Source: DATMNI01 sp035570275 (lineage in GTDB: Bacteria > Acidobacteriota > Terriglobia > Bryobacterales > Bryobacteraceae). From it: a stretch of 64,000 bases of DNA. Positions within the stretch are counted from its first letter, which is position 1. Each line of letters starts with the position of its first letter. The DNA is taken from positions 17,374-81,373 of the forward strand of contig DATMNI010000226.1 in the NCBI GenBank assembly GCA_035570275.1, given 5' to 3'. The position numbers and the translations under genes are program-made. Positions 9,382 to 18,769 of this stretch are shown one piece after another. The notes under the pieces were generated by a model, which was not told the origin of the DNA, did not search any database, and was given only the letters and a program-made list of their open reading frames with translations.

Positions 9382-11358
9382 ATGCGAACGATCGATACGG
9401 TGCTGGCATTGGTGATGGCGTCGATGACGGCGTTAGTGACACTGACGGCGGCTCCGCTGGCGGGCCCATACATCGGCAGCGACGTATGCCGCGCGTGTCA
9501 TGCCGCTAAATTCGAATCGCAATCGAAAACCGGACATGCCCGGGCGCTGGCAGCGGCCAGACCGGGCATCCCAATCGCCGGAATTCCAGCTCCTGAAAGC
9601 ACGGCCCAATGGGCATTTGGCGCTGGTGAAAAAGCGATCACCTGGGTGAGCCAGACCGGCCCGGAGACGATCGCCGAACATGGGCTGAGTTACTACGCGG
9701 CGACGAAATCCCTGGACCGCACGCCCGGCCACGCGAATTCGAACGATGTGGTCTACCGGACTTTCGACTCCGTGGGAACAGCCCTTCGATGCTTCCGTTG
9801 CCACTCCACCGGGCCGGTAACGCTGAAGACCGGTTATCAGGTTCAGCCTTCCGAACCCGGCGTGCGGTGCGAAGCCTGCCATGGACCCGGCCGGGCGCAC
9901 GCGAGTTCGGCGGGATCGCCGGGAACGATTCAGAATCCGAAGCGCCTGACGCCCGCCGAGCTCAATGTGCTCTGCGGGGCCTGTCATCGCCAGGCCAGCG
10001 ATCTGGACGACGATACGGACTGGAGCAATGCGTGGAACGTCAGGCATCAGCCTGGGTACCTGCATCGCGCGGCTTGCTTCCGCAACAGCAACGGCAAAGT
10101 CTCGTGTCTCACTTGCCACGATCCGCACGAACCGCTGAAGAAAACGGCGGCGTCCTACGATGCGCGTTGCGCCGCCTGCCACGCCAAGGTCCGCCACACG
10201 ATGGCCATCGCCGCGCGGAGTTGCGTCAGTTGCCATATGCCACAGGTTTCGACGAGCCCCGCTCTCCACTTCACGAATCACTGGATTGGCATCTACAATC
10301 CGCAGGGCAGGAAGCTGGTGCCATCGAAGCGGATGGTGAAGGCGTTGCAGCCGGCTTCGGTAGTCGATAAAAGCGCCGCCCCATTTCTGGTGCCATCGGA
10401 CCCGTCCACGCTGGTTCCGGTCTATGAGGAGGCGCTCTCTCAACGGGAAAGCGAGTCGGGACCGGACGACTCAAAGGTCGCTCGCGCCGCCGCCAACCTG
10501 GGATTGTTCCTGGTGCAAATCGGCAACAACAGCGCGGCGGAGGCGCCATTGCGGCGCGCGCTGGCCGTTGACAGGCAAAACTCCGATCCAGCCAGCGACG
10601 CGGACCGGGAGAACCTGGCGGTTGCACTGCAGGGCGAAGGAAAGCGCGACGAAGCGTTGGCGCTGTTCCGGGACGCCACATCCGGAAGCGATGCCAAGGT
10701 TGCGGCGCGATCCTTCGCCAGGCTGGCGCAACTCGATCCGGGACACGCGGATTCGTATTACCGGAGCGCCATCGCGGCGGAGGAGCAGGCATCGGGATCT
10801 GCAGACCGGCGTGTGGCAGTGCTGCTGCATGAGTACGCGCTGACGCTGCGTGCCCGGAACGACGACGCTGCAGCCGAGCCGGCGCTGCGGCGCGCGCTGG
10901 CGATCCAAGAGAAGGCCGCGAAGCCGGACTATCGCCTGACGGCGGGAATTCTGAACACCCTGGGGAATCTGCTGGAGGGCCGCCATCAGTTCGACGAGGC
11001 GGAAAAGCTGGAGAGGACCGCTCTGCGTTTATCGGAAGAAAAGTTCGGTCCTGAGAGTGCGGAACTGGCCATGACGTGCACTAATCTGGCGGATGTCCTC
11101 TGGAACAAGAGAGAGCTCCAGGCCGCCGGGCAGCTTTACCGGCGGGCGGCGGCTATCGATGCATCGCTGTACGGCGCGGAGCAGCCGGAGACGGCCGCCG
11201 ACATCGCGAATCTGGGAATGCTGATGAAGGACGCGGGCCAGACCGCGGCGGCGGATTCGTTGCTGCGGCAGGCGCTGGCGATTTATGAGAAAACGCTGGG
11301 TCCGGACAGCGCCCAGGCGAAATTTGTGAGGGAGAATTTGGCGGTTCGGCCTCGCTAA
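9382..11358 (+). CDS. seven-haem c-type cytochrome fused to TPR domain
   Basis: A 658-residue exported protein (signal peptide about residues 1-27). Seven CXXCH haem-attachment sites lie between residues 36 and 285: CRACH, CFRCH, CEACH, CGACH, CLTCH, CAACH and CVSCH. Phrases such as GVRCEACHGPGRAH and VSCLTCHDPHEP match octahaem/tetrahaem 'doubled CXXCH' cytochromes. Residues of about 340-655 are TPRs of the kinesin-light-chain type (RLTAGILNTLGNLLEGRHQF, then AELAMTCTNLADVLWNKREL). It should carry electrons in the periplasm and dock partners through the TPRs. The real start could be the ATG at 9382; an upstream out-of-frame ATG at 9368 lacks a leader. It is third in the ASPIC/TPR/cytochrome run. 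Confidence 0.88.
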   Translation: MRTIDTVLALVMASMTALVTLTAAPLAGPYIGSDVCRACHAAKFESQSKTGHARALAAARPGIPIAGIPAPESTAQWAFGAGEKAITWVSQTGPETIAEHGLSYYAATKSLDRTPGHANSNDVVYRTFDSVGTALRCFRCHSTGPVTLKTGYQVQPSEPGVRCEACHGPGRAHASSAGSPGTIQNPKRLTPAELNVLCGACHRQASDLDDDTDWSNAWNVRHQPGYLHRAACFRNSNGKVSCLTCHDPHEPLKKTAASYDARCAACHAKVRHTMAIAARSCVSCHMPQVSTSPALHFTNHWIGIYNPQGRKLVPSKRMVKALQPASVVDKSAAPFLVPSDPSTLVPVYEEALSQRESESGPDDSKVARAAANLGLFLVQIGNNSAAEAPLRRALAVDRQNSDPASDADRENLAVALQGEGKRDEALALFRDATSGSDAKVAARSFARLAQLDPGHADSYYRSAIAAEEQASGSADRRVAVLLHEYALTLRARNDDAAAEPALRRALAIQEKAAKPDYRLTAGILNTLGNLLEGRHQFDEAEKLERTALRLSEEKFGPESAELAMTCTNLADVLWNKRELQAAGQLYRRAAAIDASLYGAEQPETAADIANLGMLMKDAGQTAAADSLLRQALAIYEKTLGPDSAQAKFVRENLAVRPR

Positions 11359-11359
11359 C

Positions 11360-11521
11360 TGTGGGGCAGATTGTTAATCTGCGGCGGATCGTTAATCCGC
11401 CTCCGCGATGCGGCAGCGAGCGCGCCTGCGCTGGCGGCGTTGCCATCCCCGTTGGCGGCGTTGCCAGCAGGGTCCGGCAGGCGGATTGCCAATCCGCCGC
11501 AGGTTACCAACCTGCCCCACA
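11360..11521. repeat. imperfect long hairpin element
   Basis: A left arm starting TGTGGGGCAGATTGTTAATC at 11360 pairs, with a handful of mismatches over about 43 bases, with a right arm ending AACCTGCCCCACA at 11521. Each arm itself contains small palindromes (CAGATTGTTAATCTG; GGCGGATTGCCAATCCGCC). A related palindrome, GGCGGAGTGGCAATCCGCC, occurs at 40335-40353. The element fills most of the space between the cytochrome and TonB-type genes and could act as a terminator or be a small mobile repeat. No transposase is linked to it. Confidence 0.6.
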
Positions 11522-11609
11522 AACCCCAGTCGAGGACCCTTGCATCCGGGCGACGACTCTGATATACACTCTCCAGATCAGTGGTTAGTTTCCATTTATG
11601 GAGGGTGCC

Positions 11610-14600
11610 ATGAAGCGCGCTATGCTCCTGGCGGGTTTGATCCCGCTGCTATCGATTTCCTTATTCGGTCAGGCATTTTACGGTTCCATTGTCGGCACCG
11701 TGACCGATCCATCCAACGCCGCCGTGCACGGCGCGACGGTTACGTTGACCAACATCGGAACCGATGAGCGGCACCAAAGCCCTACCGGCGCCGATGGCGG
11801 CTATCAGTTCGTCAACCTCCTTCCCGGCTTCTACAAGGTAGAAGTGGAACTGACCGGGTTTAAGCGCGCCGCGCGCGAACACGTCGAAGTCACGGTGGCC
11901 GGCGCGGTCCGCGCGGACATTTCCATGCAGGTTGGCGACGTGACGCAAACCGTCGAAGTTCAGGCCACCGCGCCGCTGCTGCAAACCGAAAACGCGAACT
12001 TGAGCCACGTGGTCAACAGCCGGTCCGTGGAGGAACTGCCGGTGAACGGGCGCAACATCCTCAACCTGGCGGCTTTGGTGCCGGGCGTAGTACCGCAGGG
12101 CACCACCGATGGCAACGCCCTCACCGGGAAGAACGTGTTCGCGGCCGGCAACTACCAGATCGGCGGCGGCATCGCCAACCAGAGCGCGACTTATTACGAT
12201 GGCGTTCCGGCCAACGCCGGCGTCGGCAACCTCACGGTGATGGTGCCGAGCCCCGACGCGATTTCCGAGTTCCGCGTGCAGACCAACAGTAACAGCGCGG
12301 AATTCGGCCGTTATGCGGGTGGCGTGATCAACGTTACGTCGAAGTCGGGAACCAATGAATTTCACGGCAGCGCGTATGAGTTTTTCCGCAACAAGGTGCT
12401 GAACGCCAACACCTTCTTCGCCAACGCGAACGGCACCGGGAAGCCTGCCTTCACCCAAAACCAGTACGGCGTCACGGGCGGGGGGCCTGTCAGGAAAAAC
12501 AAGATTTTCTTCTTCGGGGCCTGGGAAGGTTATGACTCGCGCCAGGGTGCGACTTTCCTGGCGACCGTGCCTCTGCCGGCCATGAACACCGGCGACTTCT
12601 CTGGTTATAAGAACGCCGCGGGCGCGGTGATACCGATTTACGACCCGCTGACGCAATGCGGCCAGTACAGCAACGCGGCGTGCGGAACGGGCACCATTCA
12701 GCGCACGCCATTTCCCGGTAATATCATCCCCGCCAACCGCATCAATCCTGTGGCGGCGAAAATCGTGGCCTTCCCGATGTTCTCGCCTCCCAACCAGCCG
12801 GGGCAGGCGTTCACGCAGAATATTAACTACAGTAAGAATGCCGCATCCGGCGGGAACAACAACCAGTACAACGGCCGCTTCGACTATACCGCCACCGATA
12901 AGCTGCGGATCTTCGGGCGGTACTCGCGCTGGGCTTCCAGCAACACGCCCTTCATTCCTTTCAACAACGGAATTTACGGCGGCGATCCCTACTCTCCGGA
13001 GACCTATGTCACCACCGAGTACGTTTTGGGAGCAACTTACCTGATCAGTCCCAAGACCGTTCTGGACGTTCGGGCATCTTATGGGCGTTGGAATTATTTG
13101 CGAACGCAGCCATTCACCGGCATCAACATGAGCCAGACGTTCGGTTTCCCGGCGTATATGGATCAGCAACTCCCGATCATCCACGGCGGTCCGGGGACGT
13201 CGGTTCCAAGCTTCTCGATAGGAAATTATACAGCGTTGTCCGGGCAGCCCGGTTTTAACAATTCACTGATTTTTTCCATCGACGACGATTACGTGCTCAC
13301 ACCTACGCTGACTAAGGTAATGGGGCGGCACACGCTGAAATTCGGCGCCGACATCCGGGATCTGCAGAACAACTATTATCAGGCCCCCGGCGGCGGCACG
13401 TTTTCGTTCGACAACCTGATTACGTCGCAGAACGCGCTCAGCCCAGGGGCCAGCGGCAACGGCCTGGCTTCCCTGCTGCTGGGGTACGGATCCAGCGGCA
13501 ACGCGCTTTCGTTCGCGCTTCCCTGGCAGTCCCTGAACTACCAGGGATATTTCGCGCAGGACACCTGGCAGGCCACCAACAAACTGACGATCACCGCCGG
13601 TGTGCGGTGGGAAATCCCCGGTGTCTACAAAGAGCGATACAATCGCGCCGCATCCTTCAACCCGAATGAACTTAATCCCGCCCTGAATGGAATTACGGTG
13701 AATGGCCAGCCGGTGTACGGAGCCGCCGATTTCATCAATACATCCCAGCATCCGGAGACGGGCCTGAAGACCGAACACTTCAACCTTCTCGCTCCCCGGC
13801 TGGGCCTTGCCTACCGGTTGAATGACAAAACGGTGATCCGCGCCGGCGCGGGTATTTATTATCTGCCCGCCAATCTACAATTCAACGAGGGGCCTTATGG
13901 GAACGCCCTCAATCAGTTCACCAACCCCTGGCTGTCCACGCTGAACGGCGAGGTGACGCCCCTGTATCCTATCAGCGATCCTTTCCCGACCGGCTTCATT
14001 CCGTCGCTCGGCAACCTTTCGCACGACAAAGCGCAGGCCCTGCTGGTGGGCGCGGCTCCCGCCATTCAGTTGGCGACCACGCCCTACCCATATAACGAGC
14101 AGTGGAACGTCACGCTGCAGCGCCAGGTATGGGGTGGCGTGGCCATTGAGGCCGCCTACGCCGGTTCGCACGGGGTTCACCTGCCGCGCGGAAGCTGGCA
14201 AGCCGACGCTCTGCCCACGCAATATCTGTCCATGGGCAGCGCCCTGAATAACCTGGTACCGAATCCATTCTTCGGCCTGGTGCAGACCGGAGCCCTGTCG
14301 CAGCCGACCGTGAAGCAGGGGCAGCTCCTCTTACCTTTCCCGGAATACACGGGGGTTTCGGAAAGCGGCGGATATCTTGGCAACTCCACCTATCATTCGC
14401 TGCAGATGAAGGTGGAAAAGCGTTTCGCCCAAGGCGGGACTGTGCTGGCGGCCTACACCTTCTCGAAACTCATTGGCGATGTTGGAAGTTTGACCACCTG
14501 GCTGGATAGTGGCGTGGGTTTGGCGAGCAACACGCCGCAGAACCCGAACAATCTCCGGGCGGAAAAATCGCTGGCGGGCTTCGACTCCCGCCAGCGCCTG

Positions 14601-15149
14601 ACCGTAGCCTATACAATCGATATTCCGGTCGGCAAGGGCCAGAGATTCCTTACCAACGGTAATGCCGTGACGCAGAAGGTAGTCTCCGGCTGGTCCTTGA
14701 GCGGAGGGACTACCTTCCAGGATGGCTTCCCGCTGGCCCTGACAGCGACCCCCAACGTGACCGGTTTCAACCTGGGTTTGCGCCCCAACGTGGTACCGGG
14801 CTGTAATCGAGTGGTGGGCGGCTCGGCCCAGTCCCGCCTCAACGGTTGGTTCAACGTGTCCTGCTTCACGGTTCCGTCCGCCTACACGCTGGGCAATGAA
14901 AGCCTGACCGACCCCGTCCTCCGGGGGCCCGGTATCAACAATTTCAACGTGGCGCTGTTCAAGAAGATACCGATAACCGAGCGGTTCAAGCTGGAATTCC
15001 GGGCGGAGGTGTTCAACCTGTTCAACCGCGTGCAGTTCGGATTTCCAAACACGACGGTCACCACGGCGGCGAACCCGACTACGGGTTACATAACAACCCA
15101 GATTAACCAGCCGCGACTGATTCAGCTCGCGCTCCGGTTAGTATACTGA
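11610..15149 (+). CDS. TonB-type outer-membrane protein with carboxypeptidase-regulatory-like domain
   Basis: A 1,179-residue protein, complete. The ATG at 11610 is preceded by GGAGG at 11600-11604 with a 5-base spacer, which favours it over the ATG at 11598. Signal peptide: residues 1-22, ending SLFGQ. Residues 24-105 are the regulatory-like beta-sandwich (GSIVGTVTDPSNAAVHGA, then GGYQFVNLLPGFYKVEV). The plug follows (VEELPVNGRNILNLAALVPG, SEFRVQTNSNSAEFGRYAGG). The remaining roughly 900 residues are barrel strands, ending in the typical QLALRLVY. No TonB box is obvious. It closes the ASPIC/TPR/cytochrome gene run, though the hairpin at 11360-11521 lies between. The substrate cannot be told. 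Confidence 0.9.
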   Translation: MKRAMLLAGLIPLLSISLFGQAFYGSIVGTVTDPSNAAVHGATVTLTNIGTDERHQSPTGADGGYQFVNLLPGFYKVEVELTGFKRAAREHVEVTVAGAVRADISMQVGDVTQTVEVQATAPLLQTENANLSHVVNSRSVEELPVNGRNILNLAALVPGVVPQGTTDGNALTGKNVFAAGNYQIGGGIANQSATYYDGVPANAGVGNLTVMVPSPDAISEFRVQTNSNSAEFGRYAGGVINVTSKSGTNEFHGSAYEFFRNKVLNANTFFANANGTGKPAFTQNQYGVTGGGPVRKNKIFFFGAWEGYDSRQGATFLATVPLPAMNTGDFSGYKNAAGAVIPIYDPLTQCGQYSNAACGTGTIQRTPFPGNIIPANRINPVAAKIVAFPMFSPPNQPGQAFTQNINYSKNAASGGNNNQYNGRFDYTATDKLRIFGRYSRWASSNTPFIPFNNGIYGGDPYSPETYVTTEYVLGATYLISPKTVLDVRASYGRWNYLRTQPFTGINMSQTFGFPAYMDQQLPIIHGGPGTSVPSFSIGNYTALSGQPGFNNSLIFSIDDDYVLTPTLTKVMGRHTLKFGADIRDLQNNYYQAPGGGTFSFDNLITSQNALSPGASGNGLASLLLGYGSSGNALSFALPWQSLNYQGYFAQDTWQATNKLTITAGVRWEIPGVYKERYNRAASFNPNELNPALNGITVNGQPVYGAADFINTSQHPETGLKTEHFNLLAPRLGLAYRLNDKTVIRAGAGIYYLPANLQFNEGPYGNALNQFTNPWLSTLNGEVTPLYPISDPFPTGFIPSLGNLSHDKAQALLVGAAPAIQLATTPYPYNEQWNVTLQRQVWGGVAIEAAYAGSHGVHLPRGSWQADALPTQYLSMGSALNNLVPNPFFGLVQTGALSQPTVKQGQLLLPFPEYTGVSESGGYLGNSTYHSLQMKVEKRFAQGGTVLAAYTFSKLIGDVGSLTTWLDSGVGLASNTPQNPNNLRAEKSLAGFDSRQRLTVAYTIDIPVGKGQRFLTNGNAVTQKVVSGWSLSGGTTFQDGFPLALTATPNVTGFNLGLRPNVVPGCNRVVGGSAQSRLNGWFNVSCFTVPSAYTLGNESLTDPVLRGPGINNFNVALFKKIPITERFKLEFRAEVFNLFNRVQFGFPNTTVTTAANPTTGYITTQINQPRLIQLALRLVY

Positions 15150-15187
15150 CGGCAGGCTGAAGCTGCTCGCCGGTCAGTTTGTTCGGA

Positions 15188-15250
15188 GGGAACCGCTTCC
15201 TAACGGTCGCGGCTCTGATCGGAGCCGCGCGCGTCAGCAAGCGGTTTCCC
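15188..15250. repeat. palindromic repeat, family A, copy 1
   Basis: A hairpin with outer arms GGGAACCGCTTCC and GCGGTTTCCC and an inner stem built on ACGGTCGCGGCTCTGATCGG followed by AGCCGCG. The 27-base core (15203-15229) recurs exactly at 40625-40651 inside a similar hairpin. It follows the TonB-type gene closely and may terminate it. The pattern resembles REP/BIME-type dispersed repeats. Confidence 0.7.
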
Positions 15251-15424
15251 GGACACTTTAGTGAACTTCTGAAACGGTGTACTTAGCTACTTCCGCCGCA
15301 CCTCGGATAGGGAGAAGTTCTTGGCTGCCCCGAGGTCGACTGTCGAGGACGTTCTGGGCGCGATGTACGACAACATCGGCGAACCGATGCGGTCAGAGCA
15401 CGCGCTTCACCGGGCAGCGTTTCC

Positions 15425-15536
15425 GGCTGGTCTCTCTCAGGTGCGGAAGAATCAGGCCGGCCACTGAATCGTAATAGCGCCGGATGTCGCCCTGGTATAG
15501 CCTTCGTCAGGGTAATACAGTTTCTTCAGGCTGGTT
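15425..15536 (-). pseudogene. fragment of a second ligD copy (polymerase domain)
   Basis: This stretch aligns with 16880-16988 inside intact ligD at roughly 85-90% by eye, in the same orientation, with one 2-base indel. In ligD the matching part encodes LYYPDEGYTKGDVLRYYDSV and the residues after it, the start of the primase/polymerase domain. Here the frame is not maintained and nothing flanking matches ligD. It is a relic, not a gene. The preceding 15251-15424 holds an open stretch (with LGAMYDNIGEPMRSEH on the plus strand) that I cannot place. Confidence 0.75.
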
Positions 15537-15747
15537 ACGCCTTCACGATGGGCTTGGGGTCGTTGGGCCCGCCCGGCCTGCCGCCGCGGTACGGGCCCTG
15601 TTTGCCGCCGCCCTGGCGAGCCCTCGCGACCAGAACCGGTTGCGGCGCTGTGGCGTTCCGCTTCGATGTGTCGATGGTGCCCACGGTGGTGAATGCGCAG
15701 ATCAGGCTGGCGCAGGCAAGAGCGATGGCAATTTGCTTTCGAAACAT
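15535..15747 (-). CDS. small secreted Gly/Arg-rich peptide, unknown function
   Basis: A 70-residue product. The ATG at 15745-15747 has a strong GAGGAG ribosome site a few bases upstream, which is why it is preferred to an earlier in-frame start. Residues 4-22 (KQIAIALACASLICAFTTV) form a clear signal peptide or anchor. The mature part is short, basic and Gly/Pro-rich (ARARQGGGKQGPYRGGRPGG). No family is recognised. It stands alone, and its stop touches the ligD relic. The good leader and ribosome site argue that it is real; the low-complexity tail argues for caution. Confidence 0.5.
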   Translation of the reverse strand: MFRKQIAIALACASLICAFTTVGTIDTSKRNATAPQPVLVARARQGGGKQGPYRGGRPGGPNDPKPIVKA

Positions 15748-16117
15748 TTTTACTCTCCTCAGTGGCTCCAAAGGTATTCTCGCAAAGAAATGCGACGTCG
15801 TATATCCGCAGAATTACCGATACTGTTGCCGTACTTTCCTGGAGTTCTGCGCTATAAGAACCCGTATCTCGTCGATCTCACAAGAATGTTACATCGTGAC
15901 TGCCTATCGCCAGGTTACGCCTTAACGAGGCGCGGAAGCGGAGTTTGACGATTCTTATCCGGAACTGAACCCAGTGCGGGCCGATTATCTCAGCTCAATT
16001 AAATGGTCGGCCACTCTTCGGTTGACCGCGATTCTGCTCCGGCGCCGGTGGCGCCCACGCTGTTCGCGCGGGGCTGAGCTTGCGACGGTACTGGGCTTGG
16101 ATGCCCCATCTCCCACG
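15748..16117. other. 370-base gap with a possible REP-type transposase scrap
   Basis: No complete gene. On the plus strand near 15957-16010 the frame reads YPELNPVRADYLSSIKWSA, which resembles the conserved YxELNPVRA...WSS ending of REP-associated Y1 transposases. That would fit the palindromic repeats nearby, but only about 19 residues are visible and the rest is not recognisable. The promoter of the small peptide gene should lie at 15750-15800. Confidence 0.3.
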
Positions 16118-18769
16118 CTATCGGAACAGCTTTTCCAACCTCGCCAGCGCGTCGTCCAAGGCCTGGGGCTCCTTCAGCACGCCTGCGAACAGATCGCCTT
16201 TCCTGGCGAATCGCTCCGGGGCATTGGTAATGTTGAACTGCCCCGGGTGCAGTCCGTGCTGCACTTCGGCCCACTCCAGCGGCGTGGCCACGGGCGCTCC
16301 GGCATAGGCCCGCAACACGTAGGGCGCCGCGATGGTCTTCGATTTCGCGTTCTGCACCCAGTCGAAATAGACCCGGTTCCGCTGCCGCTTGGAGACCGAG
16401 CGCGGCGTGGTGAACATCTCCGGCTTTTCGTGGATCACCAGGCGCGCAATCAGTTCGGCGAACGTGCGCGTCTCCTCGTATGAGTAGATCGGCTCCACGG
16501 GAATGTACACATGCATGCCGTCACCGCCCGTGGTCTTCGGGTAGCCCGCCAGGTCGATGCGGTCGAGCACGCCCTTCACCAGCAGCGCCGCGTCCACGAT
16601 CAGGTCGTACGGGCATTCCTGCGGGTCCAGGTCGATCAGCACGAAATCCGGGTTGTCCAGCGTCGGTGAGCGGCTCATCCACGGATTGTGGTCGATGCAC
16701 CCCAGGTTCACCAGGTACAGCAAGCTGGCGCGGTCTTCGGCAAAAACGTAGTTGATTGTGGAGCCTTTGTGGTCGCTCTCGATGGATTCCGTGCGCAGCC
16801 AGTCGGCGAAGGACTCGGGCGAGTCTTTCTGGAAGAAATACTGGTCCTTGATGCCGTTCGGGTAGCGCTTCAAAGAGAGCGGCCGGTCTTTCAGGTGCGG
16901 AAGAATCAGGCTGGCCACGGAATCGTAATAGCGCAGCACGTCGCCCTTGGTATAGCCTTCGTCGGGGTAATACAGCTTTTTCAGATTGGTGAACTTCAGC
17001 GTGTGGCCGTCAATCTGGACCGAGGCCTCTTTGGCGCTGGCCGCGAACAGCGGCGCCGCGGCAGCCTGTTCGTCCGCGACCTCACGCGCGACCTGTCCGG
17101 GGCCCACGTCGTTGCGCAGCCCGAGAAAAACCGGCGCGCGCAGGCGGTTGTCGAGCGTCCAGTTGGCGAACTTCACCTGACAGACCAGCTCCGGTTTCAC
17201 CCAGGTCATGCCGCGGTCGGGCTTCGGCCGTTCGGCAAACGGGCACTCCTTGACGATCAACGGCGTCAGGCGGGCGTGCAGACTGGCCAGCAGTTTCTGA
17301 TCGAAGCCGGTGCCCACGTTGCCCACCCAGCGCAGCTTGCCGTCTTCGTACACGCCCAACACCAGGGCGCCGAAATACTGGCGGTCGCCCTGCGGTTCGG
17401 TGAATCCGCCGATGGCAAACTCCTGCTCCGTGTTGAGCTTGATCTTCAGCCATTCGTGGCTGCGGCGCGATTCGTACGTGCTGGGAGCATGCTTGGCGAT
17501 GATGCCCTCCAGGCCGTTTTCGCGGGCCGCTTCCAGCAAGGCCTCGCCGGCGCCCGGAAAGGCATCGGAGATCCGCACCACCTGTCCCGGCGTCAGCACT
17601 TCCTCCAGCAGTTCGCGCCGCTTGGCCAGGGCGACGCCGCGCAGATCGTACCCATTCAGGTAGAGCAGGTCGAAGACAAAATACACCACCGGCGTGGAGC
17701 GCACCAGGTGGGCGACGGAGTTGGGGTCGGAATTGGCGATGCGCGGCTGGATCAGGTGGAACCGCGAAACGCCCTTCGGGTCGAGCACCGCGATTTCACC
17801 ATCCAGCACCGCCGACGGGGCCGCAAGGTGGTGGTGAATCACCGCCAGTTCGGGATACTGGCGCTCGCAGCGCAATCCGCTGCGCGCCTGCAGGCGGACC
17901 TCTTCGTTCTCTACGAAGGCGATGGCGCGCACGCCATCCCATTTGACTTCGAAGAGCCAATCGTCGCCGTTGGGCGGACGTTCCACCAGGGTGGATTTCA
18001 TCGGTTCGATAGCCGAAGGCATCTCGGCCGAGCGCGCGCCTTTTATGCCACCCAGGTCAATGCCGCCCAGGTCAATTTTGTTCTTCTTGACCGGCGCAGC
18101 GGGGGCTGGGGCAGCGGCGCCGCCCGTACTGCGCGATGCCGGACGGCTGCTGGCCCAGACGCGGTCGGCCGCGCCGGCGGTTTCGCGCTTGGTCTGGCGG
18201 GCCGGCAAGTTACGCGCGATCTCTTCCTGGGTGCGGCCGGAAAGCACGCTGTAGGCGTACGCCTCCACGTCCCAACCAGGGACCGTGAATTCGTCGCGCT
18301 TCTTGAGGATCAGCCACTCGTTGCCCTTGCCGCGGCCCTTCATGAGGACCAACCCGAAGTCGCCCTTCAGCTTTTCGCCGTGCAAGCGGAACTTCAAGTC
18401 GCCTCGCGCCAGTTGGGCATCGGCGGGGACGCCGCCCAGCAACTCAAACGTGCCACAGTCCCAGAGCATCACGCTGCCCGCGCCGTAACTGCCTTTGGGG
18501 ATGATGCCTTCGAAATCGCCGTATTCCACCGGGTGGTCTTCCACGTGGGCAGCCAGGTGCTTCGGGGTGGAGTCGAGCGTGGGCCCCTTCGGCACGGCCC
18601 AGGATTTCAGCACGCCGCCCATCTCCAGTCGGAAGTCGTAATGCAGGCGCGTGGCATCGTGGCGCTGCACGCAGAAATAGTTGGCCGGGAACCGCCCGCC
18701 CGCCGTGCCCGGAGCAGGTTCAGGGGTGTTCTCGAACCGGCGTTTGGAGGCGTACTCTTCGAGCGGCAT
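16118..18769 (-). CDS. ligD: multifunctional non-homologous end-joining DNA ligase LigD
   Basis: An 883-residue three-domain enzyme of bacterial NHEJ. Domain order is phosphoesterase (residues about 5-165, with HYDFRLEMGGVLKSWAVPKG and IIPKGSYGAGSVMLWD), an Ala/Lys-rich linker (185-255), ATP-dependent ligase (258-560, nucleotidyl-accepting Lys276 in EVKWDGVRA, then VLDGEIAVLD and EGIIAKH), and primase/polymerase (585-883, with the metal-binding FVLIDLDPQE). The PE-LIG-POL order is that of Pseudomonas-type LigD. It should seal and fill double-strand breaks brought together by Ku. ku lies divergently about 1.1 kb away, separated by a TA insert. Two partial duplicates of this gene flank it, at 15425 and 19707. 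Confidence 0.95.
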   Translation of the reverse strand: MPLEEYASKRRFENTPEPAPGTAGGRFPANYFCVQRHDATRLHYDFRLEMGGVLKSWAVPKGPTLDSTPKHLAAHVEDHPVEYGDFEGIIPKGSYGAGSVMLWDCGTFELLGGVPADAQLARGDLKFRLHGEKLKGDFGLVLMKGRGKGNEWLILKKRDEFTVPGWDVEAYAYSVLSGRTQEEIARNLPARQTKRETAGAADRVWASSRPASRSTGGAAAPAPAAPVKKNKIDLGGIDLGGIKGARSAEMPSAIEPMKSTLVERPPNGDDWLFEVKWDGVRAIAFVENEEVRLQARSGLRCERQYPELAVIHHHLAAPSAVLDGEIAVLDPKGVSRFHLIQPRIANSDPNSVAHLVRSTPVVYFVFDLLYLNGYDLRGVALAKRRELLEEVLTPGQVVRISDAFPGAGEALLEAARENGLEGIIAKHAPSTYESRRSHEWLKIKLNTEQEFAIGGFTEPQGDRQYFGALVLGVYEDGKLRWVGNVGTGFDQKLLASLHARLTPLIVKECPFAERPKPDRGMTWVKPELVCQVKFANWTLDNRLRAPVFLGLRNDVGPGQVAREVADEQAAAAPLFAASAKEASVQIDGHTLKFTNLKKLYYPDEGYTKGDVLRYYDSVASLILPHLKDRPLSLKRYPNGIKDQYFFQKDSPESFADWLRTESIESDHKGSTINYVFAEDRASLLYLVNLGCIDHNPWMSRSPTLDNPDFVLIDLDPQECPYDLIVDAALLVKGVLDRIDLAGYPKTTGGDGMHVYIPVEPIYSYEETRTFAELIARLVIHEKPEMFTTPRSVSKRQRNRVYFDWVQNAKSKTIAAPYVLRAYAGAPVATPLEWAEVQHGLHPGQFNITNAPERFARKGDLFAGVLKEPQALDDALARLEKLFR

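Noticed and set aside
11661..13184. 507-codon minus-strand open frame inside the TonB-type gene
   Set aside because: Composition is Val/Gly/Arg/His-rich as expected for antisense; the plus strand encodes a full, well-recognised protein.
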